Shown piece after piece: positions 14,512 to 19,476 of a stretch of 19,476 nt of DNA. Origin of the DNA: Lachnospiraceae bacterium UBA3732 (GTDB lineage: Bacteria; Bacillota; Clostridia; Lachnospirales; Lachnospiraceae). The notes beneath the pieces were generated by a model. The model ran no database searches. It saw only the letters and a program-made list of their open reading frames with translations, and had not been told where the DNA came from. Made by a program: the position numbers and the translations under genes. The stretch lies in the NCBI GenBank assembly GCA_002372545.1, contig DFHD01000040.1, forward strand, positions 1 to 19,476. Reading direction: 5' to 3'. Numbering within the stretch: position 1 is the first letter of the stretch; the number at the start of each line of letters is the position of its first letter.

Positions 14512-15261
14512 CTACAGCTTCGTGCCGCACTCTCCGCAGAATTTGGTTCCGGGCGGATTCTCAAATCCGCAGCTGATACATTTATAAGACTTCTGCATCG
14601 GCGAACCGCATTCGCCGCAGAACTTAAGCCCCAAAGCCACCTGAGCCCCGCAGTTCGGGCATCGCTGGGTTCCGAGAGGTGCACCGCATTCATTACAGAA
14701 CTTGCCTGTACCGGCCGGTTTTCCACATTTGGGACAAACCGTTGTACGGTTTTCAATCTTCCCCTGCCATACAGTGGCAGTCTCAGCTGCCTCATCGATA
14801 TTCCGACGCATAGCCTCGTTTCTGGCCTTTGCCACATAACTGGCTTCACGCGGCGCACATTCCACGCAGAGTCCATCGTCCTCGTTCCAGCAGTCAACCT
14901 TACATACCCATTTGTTGCAGGAAGGACATTTCCGGAACTGCTCCTGCACCTCTGCCTGAGCCGCATCGAAGGCCTTTTCCTGTTCCTGCCGCCACTGGGG
15001 TGAATAGCTCTCGTACCGGTCACCTACAAAATCCGCACCACGTTCCATGGCATGGCCGATATTGCCGCCCAGTCCGCCCATGAAGCTTCCGATGGTTCCG
15101 GAAAGACCGCTGAACCGACGGGTTTTCTTTTGTTTTTCATAAGTCGTTGACTGAATAAAGGTACTTTTAAATCCGTTTCCGCAGCAGTCACAATAATACT
15201 CAAACTGAAAGCCGGCTTCCGTTGAAAGATCATTATAATTTCTTGTAAATGCGTGTAACAT
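14512..15261 (-). CDS. Multi zinc-ribbon protein of unknown function
   Basis: 249 residues with 19 cysteines clustered in CxxC-type knuckles. An N-terminal YYCDCCGNGF pair (C24, C26, C27), a glycine-rich hinge (about 52-70, GxxGG repeats), a central cluster (C112, C115, C120, C124, C132, C135), and three C-terminal zinc ribbons (C176/179 with C189/192; C201/204 with C215/218; C228/231 with C242/245), each ending in the FCxECG pattern. These ribbons bind zinc structurally and usually mediate protein or nucleic-acid contacts; no enzymatic domain is visible. Cytoplasmic by sequence. It has its own promoter (15372-15401) and the purine-rich AAAGGGGGAG site. Its function is unknown; the pairing with the downstream hypothetical protein suggests a joint role. 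Confidence 0.88.
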   Translation of the reverse strand: MLHAFTRNYNDLSTEAGFQFEYYCDCCGNGFKSTFIQSTTYEKQKKTRRFSGLSGTIGSFMGGLGGNIGHAMERGADFVGDRYESYSPQWRQEQEKAFDAAQAEVQEQFRKCPSCNKWVCKVDCWNEDDGLCVECAPREASYVAKARNEAMRRNIDEAAETATVWQGKIENRTTVCPKCGKPAGTGKFCNECGAPLGTQRCPNCGAQVALGLKFCGECGSPMQKSYKCISCGFENPPGTKFCGECGTKL

Positions 15262-15371
15262 TCGTCTCCCCCTTTATAAATTCCATTACTCCGTTCCTGT
15301 TATTTCAATCCTTTCAAGGACAGAAACAAAACGAACGAACCCCAACGATTCATGCATTCCATCTCAATTTT

Positions 15372-15401
15372 ATTTTACCATACACAAACGAAAATTTGCA
15401 A
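15372..15401 (-). promoter_or_regulatory. Promoter for the zinc-ribbon gene
   Basis: The minus strand has TTGCAA (15396-15401), an 18-bp spacer and TAAAAT (15372-15377), with TGG before the -10 (extended -10). It lies in an AT-rich 172-bp gap with no other gene, and gives a leader of about 105 nt. Confidence 0.65.
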
Positions 15402-15433
15402 CAAAAAGCACAGTTAATTATCACATGATTGCC

Positions 15434-15679
15434 TCAGCCATAATAATTCCCCAGCAGACTTGATGGATCCTTCACCTCTGCCGTTCCTTTGGCAGAACTG
15501 TAGATATACGTTGTGATGCCCCATACAAGAGCGCCCGCGATGATCAGTATGATTTCCGTAAGTGCAACCCAGACGGCAGGATTTGTAACCTTAAGATAAT
15601 CATTCAGTTTCTCCGGTGAGGAGAGTCTGTCCATTACCTGTTTTCTGTAAAGCTGTTTCCCATTCGGCTGATTTTCCAT
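15434..15679 (-). CDS. 81-residue membrane protein like an NHLM secretion-protein N-terminus
   Basis: The protein has a polar N-terminus with LYRKQVMDRLSSPEKLNDYL and VTNPAVW, one hydrophobic segment (about residues 37-58, ending ALVWGI), then a short polar tail ending GNYYG. The pattern RxxxxxRLSSPExL...LxVT...W...ALVWGI...G matches the N-terminal anchor of HlyD-like membrane fusion proteins of NHLM/NHLP-type peptide export systems as I remember them, but the coiled coil and lipoyl-like parts are absent and the frame stops after about 20 more residues. It could be a functional mini-anchor or a truncated relic. GGAGGG about ten bases before the ATG supports real translation. No export ATPase or peptidase gene is nearby. 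Confidence 0.72.
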   Translation of the reverse strand: MENQPNGKQLYRKQVMDRLSSPEKLNDYLKVTNPAVWVALTEIILIIAGALVWGITTYIYSSAKGTAEVKDPSSLLGNYYG

Positions 15680-15707
15680 GAATTATTATCCCTCCTTTGA
15701 TCGGGCC

Positions 15708-15730
15708 GATGCATGTCACAAGCATGCATC
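15708..15730 (-). promoter_or_regulatory. Palindrome just upstream of the mini-anchor RBS
   Basis: GATGCATG, a 7-base spacer, then CATGCATC: a perfect 8-bp inverted repeat ending about 29 bases before the ATG at 15679. It could be an operator for a dimeric regulator or an RNA hairpin near the ribosome binding site. There is no T tract, so it is not a terminator. Confidence 0.45.
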
Positions 15731-15752
15731 ACACGGCTGATTATCAACACAG

Positions 15753-15799
15753 AAAAGTCGAATCCGAACGGCATAATCATCTCGTCAGATCCGACTTTT
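15753..15799 (-). terminator. Strong terminator or attenuator hairpin
   Basis: The arms at 15783-15799 and 15753-15770 pair over about 17 positions (AAAAGTCG against CGACTTTT, continuing with two G-U pairs and one bulge) around a 12-nt loop. The stem's own T's plus CTGTG follow on the minus strand, and the plus strand also ends in T's, so it could act in both directions. It lies between the 15944-15972 promoter and the 81-residue gene, so it either ends a short RNA or attenuates that gene. Confidence 0.65.
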
Positions 15800-15848
15800 A
15801 TTAATCATAAACATATTCAAGAAAAAGAGCACAATATTCAACTGCGTC

Positions 15849-15905
15849 TCATTGTGATGCGCCGCGATACGATGCAATGCAATTAAGCGTACCCCTTTTT
15901 TGCAT
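15849..15905 (-). CDS. Possible 18-codon leader peptide
   Basis: ATG at 15905 with GAGG (15914-15917) eight bases upstream, encoding MQKRGTLNCIASYRGASQ and a TGA. It lies about 32 bases after the expected start of the 15944-15972 promoter and before the 15753-15799 hairpin. It shows no run of one amino acid, so a classical amino-acid attenuator is not evident. An in-frame upstream ATG (15938) lies at the transcription start and lacks a binding site. Chance occurrence is quite possible for an ORF this short. Confidence 0.25.
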   Translation of the reverse strand: MQKRGTLNCIASYRGASQ

Positions 15906-15943
15906 ATCAATAACCTCGTAAATATAAAACTTCCCCATGTGTT

Positions 15944-15972
15944 GTTATAGCAAAAAATACGCTTAACCGCAA
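15944..15972 (-). promoter_or_regulatory. Promoter in the 386-bp gap
   Basis: The minus strand shows TTGCGG (15967-15972), a 17-bp spacer and TATAAC (15944-15949) with TGC before it (extended -10). The expected start is near 15938. Downstream come a possible short ORF, a terminator hairpin and the 81-residue membrane gene. The rest of the 15680-16065 gap is AT-rich and holds no larger gene that I can support. Confidence 0.6.
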
Positions 15973-16065
15973 ACAAAACAGAAAAACCCCAAAGTGTAAA
16001 CACATACCGTTACGAACCGGTACACCATGAAAAAACATTACCGAACAGCAATCTTTCAAGTAAGC

Positions 16066-17379
16066 TTAATCACTAGAATGAGCGGCAAGATAGGCGGTAC
16101 ACCAGGCAATCTGAAGATTGTATCCTCCGGTCATGGCATCGAGGTCCAGAACTTCACCGACCGCCCGAAGTCCGTCAATTTTCTTAACCGACATGGTCTT
16201 CGGATCGACCTCCTTTGTCGAAAGACCGCCGGATGTAATGACAGCTTCCCCGAAGCCGCGGGTACCTATTACCGAAAAACGAAAATCCTTGAAGAGCGAA
16301 ATGATCCTGCCGATTTCTTCCCCGGAAAGGCTTCCCGTTTTCCGTTCCGGTTTCAGCTCTGCCCGTCTCAAAAACTCGTCAACCATTGCTTTGGGCAAAT
16401 ACCCTCTAATCAGCGTAACGAGTTCCTTATCCTTTAGGGAATCTTTCTCCCTTTCCAGTCTGTTCTTCAGCATTTCTTCGGTCATAGCCGGCTTCAGGTC
16501 AATCGAAAGCGTAAGCTCCCCAGGCTTATACCGGTAGTCCGGCGATAAACCGTTTTGTTTCATAAAAGACGCTAAATGTGCAGAAGCCGTCAGGATCACG
16601 GGTCCACTGACACCGGTATGGGTAAAGAGGAGCTCACCGAATTCCTTAGCCAGCTCCTTATCTTTTTTTACCTTTGGCGTTATCCCCTTTTTCACGATCA
16701 GATGTGCCTCAATGTTTTTGAGGCCCAAGCCGGCATAGTCTCTGACAACTTTCTCTTCCGTTTCAAAAGGGACAAGGGACGGATAAAGCTTCGTAACAGC
16801 AAGGCCCAAATCCGAAAGAAACCGGAGACCATCTCCCGTGGAACCCGTAGAGGCGTAAGAAACTCCACCGGTTGCGAGAACGACAACATCCGCCGAAAGA
16901 ACTGACCCATCCGAAAGAAGGACACCTGTCACACGCTTTTTCTGATCATCCCCTTCGTTATACGCCTCCGTCAGTATTTCTCTGACTTCTTTATGGAGGA
17001 GGATCGTTCCGCCGCGTCTTTTCACCTCATCCGTCAGAACACGGATCACATCCGAAGAGTGGTCGGAAACCGGAAAAACACGGTTGCCCCGCTCTGTTTT
17101 CATCCGAAGTCCCCAGGAGGAAAAATCTCCCATCACCCTTTCCGGCGGGTAGGACAGGATCGCAGGATAAAGAAAACGAGGATTGGAAACTACCTGTGTC
17201 AGAAAGTGCTCAGGCGTACAATTATTGGTGAGATTGCAGCGTCCCTTTCCGGTGATATACAGCTTTTTCCCTGTTTTTTCATTTTTTTCCAGAACGGTAA
17301 CGCTGTAATGCTCTGCAGCATGGATCGCTGTCATCAGCCCGGCCGCACCGCCTCCGATAATGATCATCGTTTTCATCAC
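16066..17379 (-). CDS. HI0933-family NAD(P)/FAD-dependent oxidoreductase
   Basis: 437 residues. The N-terminal FAD-binding Rossmann motif IIIGGGAAGLMTAIHAA is followed by the family signature KLYITGKGRCNLTN, RVFPVSDHSSDV, VVVLATGGVSYASTGSTGDG, FTHTGVSGPVIL, and the C-terminal GGLSTKEVDPKTM and LDLDAMTGGYNLQIAWCTAY. This flavoprotein family (also annotated aminoacetone oxidase family) has no agreed physiological reaction. The start is GTG at 17379 with AAGGA eight bases upstream; the next codon is ATG (17376), so one residue is uncertain. It lies 70 bp after the hydrolase gene, with no clear promoter between, so cotranscription is likely. In many Clostridia this gene sits beside cmk; here other genes intervene. 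Confidence 0.93.
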   Translation of the reverse strand: MMKTMIIIGGGAAGLMTAIHAAEHYSVTVLEKNEKTGKKLYITGKGRCNLTNNCTPEHFLTQVVSNPRFLYPAILSYPPERVMGDFSSWGLRMKTERGNRVFPVSDHSSDVIRVLTDEVKRRGGTILLHKEVREILTEAYNEGDDQKKRVTGVLLSDGSVLSADVVVLATGGVSYASTGSTGDGLRFLSDLGLAVTKLYPSLVPFETEEKVVRDYAGLGLKNIEAHLIVKKGITPKVKKDKELAKEFGELLFTHTGVSGPVILTASAHLASFMKQNGLSPDYRYKPGELTLSIDLKPAMTEEMLKNRLEREKDSLKDKELVTLIRGYLPKAMVDEFLRRAELKPERKTGSLSGEEIGRIISLFKDFRFSVIGTRGFGEAVITSGGLSTKEVDPKTMSVKKIDGLRAVGEVLDLDAMTGGYNLQIAWCTAYLAAHSSD

Positions 17380-17449
17380 ATATGCATTCCTTATTAATAA
17401 GTTTCGTAAATAGGCATCTTTTACCTTTTCATGCAGGAAGTTTTAGTTA

Positions 17450-18358
17450 CTAAATCTTAATATTCTTTCTGAAGAAATCCGTCTGTTTTCCATTCGCAGC
17501 GGAGCTGTATTCATCTCTCATATTGACATGAAATACATGGCCTGTCTTCTTTGTCCCGAAGATCTCGCACTCACACTCCACACCTTTTGCCTTTAAATAC
17601 TCTGCCATAGGCTCACAGTTTTCCATCAGGAAATCGCCTTTTGCGCTGAATATATAAACAGGCGGATAATTCCTGTTCACATATTTGAGAATATCCAGTT
17701 TTTCACCAAATTGAAAGGGATTCTTCGTCAGATAATCTCTCATCAGTCCCTTGCATCCGTTTTTCTCAAGCTCCTTTTTCAGATCATACAGGCCGCAGCA
17801 TAAGCCTATCGCTCTTATATCGATCTTCGGCTTCTTAAAACCCATGATCTTTCTGTATTCCCTGCTTGAATAGATCACGCCATACTGGCTGGCCAGCTGA
17901 GCACCTGCCGAGTCCCCCACAAGAAATACATTCCTTATATCTATCGGATACCTGTCTTTATTTGACAGCATCCACATGATCACAGCATGAAGGTCCTCGA
18001 GCGGCGCAGGAAAATGATACCTTGGTGCAAGCCTGTAGTTGAAGTTTATGACAGCAAATCCTTTTTCAGCAAGGCTTGCGGAATAGAACTGATATACCTC
18101 TTTACTGCCATATACATATCCGCCGCCATGAATACTGATTATAACCGGCAGCTTATCATACTCCGGATCTACTATCTTTTCCTCTTTTCTGCCGCCGGTC
18201 ATTCGGGGCCAGCATATATCAAGTATATGATACTTCTTGTTTCTGCCATACCTGATATCACGGACATAAACAACATCTTCAGGTATTACCAGTCCGGAAT
18301 CTCTTTTTGTATCGGATTTCCTGCATTGGCGGTTAAATATAATACTGTATAATGACAT
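17450..18358 (-). CDS. HSL-type alpha/beta hydrolase (esterase)
   Basis: 302 residues. The oxyanion-hole motif HGGG (77-80), the nucleophile elbow GDSAG with Ser150, Asp242 in SAKGDFLMEN and His274 in KKTGHVFH make up a complete catalytic triad of the hormone-sensitive-lipase/Aes carboxylesterase group. NYRLAPRYHFPAPLED is the usual segment between them. No signal peptide; it is probably cytoplasmic and acts on short acyl esters, perhaps deacetylating sugars or xenobiotics, but the substrate is not readable. The ATG at 18358 follows GGAGG by only about five bases. It stands alone behind the promoter/inverted repeat at 18403-18431 and is likely cotranscribed with the flavoprotein gene. Confidence 0.93.
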   Translation of the reverse strand: MSLYSIIFNRQCRKSDTKRDSGLVIPEDVVYVRDIRYGRNKKYHILDICWPRMTGGRKEEKIVDPEYDKLPVIISIHGGGYVYGSKEVYQFYSASLAEKGFAVINFNYRLAPRYHFPAPLEDLHAVIMWMLSNKDRYPIDIRNVFLVGDSAGAQLASQYGVIYSSREYRKIMGFKKPKIDIRAIGLCCGLYDLKKELEKNGCKGLMRDYLTKNPFQFGEKLDILKYVNRNYPPVYIFSAKGDFLMENCEPMAEYLKAKGVECECEIFGTKKTGHVFHVNMRDEYSSAANGKQTDFFRKNIKI

Positions 18359-18402
18359 ATACCCTCCATTCGCGGCTGATTCCCCAAGTACGTTCAGAAA
18401 CT

Positions 18403-18431
18403 ATTGTAACCGAATTCATTCCGGTTTACAA
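18403..18431 (-). promoter_or_regulatory. Hydrolase promoter overlapped by a large inverted repeat
   Basis: The minus strand has TTGTAA (18426-18431), a 17-bp spacer and TACAAT (18403-18408). The same bases form an imperfect inverted repeat: left arm TTGTAAACCG and right arm CGGTTACAA, differing by one extra A, centred in the spacer at about 18417. A repressor bound there would cover both promoter elements. The leader is about 38 nt. Confidence 0.65.
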
Positions 18432-18468
18432 CGAAAATCACCCGGATACCGGCCTGCCGCCTCTACAG

Positions 18469-18497
18469 AAAAACCCTGCCGGACCGGCAGGGTTTTT
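18469..18497. terminator. Bidirectional intrinsic terminator
   Basis: A perfect 9-bp stem CCCTGCCGG/CCGGCAGGG around a single central base, flanked by A5 and T5, so it works on both strands. It lies 80 bp after the carboxyltransferase stop and 38 bp before the hydrolase promoter. The rest of the 18359-18576 gap holds no gene. Confidence 0.92.
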
Positions 18498-18576
18498 ATT
18501 GCTGCTCAATTGAAAAATATAATAACGTTTCAGCAAGCAGGATGTATTATGAACGAATAACGTAAATGCCTCAGCA

Positions 18577-19476
18577 CTAAACAGGATAGGTCTTATTCTC
18601 CGTATCTGCCTTGCTGAGATCGATCTTTTCCTGCTGAGCCGCACGATACTTAAAGAATTCTGTAGCAACCTGAGGGAACAGTGCATAGGAAAGCACATCC
18701 TCATCCTGCTGCTTATACTCAGCAACCTTCTTCTCCAGTTCTTCCAGCTGAGGCGGAATATCGTCAGCCGGACGGTGGGTAATGGGCTTCATATCGCCGA
18801 TAGCTTTCTTCTGAACCTCGGGATTGAAGGGCTTAACGGTCTGACCATATTTGCCGGCCAGAAGATCCTTGGACTGCTGGGTAAACATCTTGTAACGGTC
18901 AGCACCCTCCCCGCCGGGTCCGTAAAGCACGTTCAGAACGGCCTGCGTACCTACGATCTGAGAAGACGGTGTAACAAGCGGCGGCTCTCCAAAGTCCTTA
19001 CGTACACGGGGAACCTCCTCCAGAACGTCACGAAGCTTGTCATCCTGATGTGCTTCCTTCAGCTGGGATACAAGGTTGGAAAGCATTCCACCGGGTACCT
19101 GATACAGAAGGGTCTTGATGTTAACGCCCATAACCTTTGTGCTCATCAGACCGCTGGAAATATACTTTTCTCTGAGAGGTGCGAAATAATCCGCGATTTC
19201 AGCCAGAAGATGCTGGTCCAGACCGGTGTCATAGGGCGTACCCTTAAAGGTCTCAACCATAACCTCGGTTGCCGGCTGGCTCGTTCCCATTGCCATGGGA
19301 GACATTGCACAGTCGATCACGTCACAGCCTGCCTCCACAGCCTTAAGGTAGGTCATTGCAGCTACGCCGGAGGTATAGTGGGTATGCAGCTGGATAGGAA
19401 GCTTTGTTCCTTCCTTCAGAGCCTTAACCAGACGGGAAGCCTCGTACGGTACAAGAAGGCCGGCCATATCCTTGAT
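18577..19476 (-). CDS. Carboxyltransferase alpha subunit (oxaloacetate decarboxylase / pyruvate carboxylase B type), 3' part
   Basis: Partial: the C-terminal 299 codons; the gene continues past the right edge (frame begins IKDMAGLLVPYEA). The carboxyltransferase TIM-barrel end is clear: IQLHTHYTSGVAAMTYLKA with the metal-binding HTH, then AGCDVIDCAMSPMAMGTSQPATE, and the helical post-barrel region with YQVPGGMLSNL and VTPSSQIVGTQAV. It transfers carboxyl between biotin and pyruvate/oxaloacetate. The protein stops at DTENKTYPV without a C-terminal biotinyl domain (no MKM motif), so it needs a separate biotin carrier, perhaps encoded upstream outside the window. No partner gene follows; a strong terminator does. 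The exact enzyme (Na+-pumping decarboxylase alpha or carboxylase subunit) cannot be settled here. Confidence 0.93.
   Translation of the reverse strand: MKDMAGLLVPYEASRLVKALKEGTKLPIQLHTHYTSGVAAMTYLKAVEAGCDVIDCAMSPMAMGTSQPATEVMVETFKGTPYDTGLDQHLLAEIADYFAPLREKYISSGLMSTKVMGVNIKTLLYQVPGGMLSNLVSQLKEAHQDDKLRDVLEEVPRVRKDFGEPPLVTPSSQIVGTQAVLNVLYGPGGEGADRYKMFTQQSKDLLAGKYGQTVKPFNPEVQKKAIGDMKPITHRPADDIPPQLEELEKKVAEYKQQDEDVLSYALFPQVATEFFKYRAAQQEKIDLSKADTENKTYPV

Noticed and set aside
15852..15888. Cluster of GATGC/GATAC/AATGC-like short repeats
   Set aside because: Units are five bases with irregular spacing; too short to call a repeat array or CRISPR.
15785..16003. 72-codon minus-strand open frame in the gap before the mini-anchor gene
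   Set aside because: GTG start with no ribosome binding site; it runs through the promoter and into the terminator hairpin, and its composition is not convincing.
17442..17454. 13-bp palindrome TTTAGTTACTAAA at the end of the hydrolase gene
   Set aside because: AT-rich, includes the stop codon, no promoter beside it and no T tract; chance is likely.

Overview
The window looks like a chromosomal segment from a Clostridia bacterium, most likely Lachnospiraceae. Supporting this are the IspH-ribosomal protein S1 fusion, the rplS/lepB/ylqF/rnhB/yraN and der/plsY/gpsA/scpA/scpB gene orders, strong Shine-Dalgarno sites with some TTG and GTG starts, and a moderate GC content with AT-rich gaps. This is inference from gene content. 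No rRNA or tRNA gene, insertion sequence or CRISPR array was seen. Every gene I support is on the minus strand, so transcription runs from high to low coordinates.

Layout in the direction of transcription: (a) 19476-18577 is the 3' part of a carboxyltransferase (oxaloacetate decarboxylase alpha / pyruvate carboxylase B type) that runs off the right edge and ends at a perfect terminator. (b) 18431-16066 holds an HSL-type alpha/beta hydrolase behind a promoter overlapped by a large inverted repeat, then an HI0933-type flavoprotein. (c) 16065-13397 is accessory. It has a 386-bp gap with a promoter, an 18-codon ORF and a strong terminator hairpin; an 81-residue membrane protein resembling only the N-terminal anchor of NHLM-type secretion proteins; a cysteine-rich zinc-ribbon protein; and an unrecognised protein with possible PH-like folds. 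(d) 13390-10475 is cmk and the ispH-rpsA fusion, with its own promoter and terminator. (e) 10464-6132 is rplS with a promoter and leader, a terminator that may leak, then lepB, ylqF(rbgA), a second lepB with a huge charged cytoplasmic tail, rnhB and yraN. (f) 6121-189 starts at an internal promoter: der, plsY, gpsA, scpA, scpB, a membrane-anchored metallophosphoesterase and rnhA, mostly overlapping or nearly abutting. A short S-layer-homology-like remnant lies at the left edge.

Blocks d to f are housekeeping: ribosome assembly (L19, S1, RbgA, Der), protein export (two signal peptidases), RNA-DNA hybrid removal (RNase HI and HII), phospholipid synthesis (GpsA makes glycerol-3-phosphate, PlsY acylates it), chromosome condensation (ScpAB), isoprenoid synthesis (IspH) and CMP recycling (Cmk). 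The most unusual material is in block c, the signal peptidase tail, and several repeats that coincide with expression signals (9899-9923, 6028-6145, 18403-18431).
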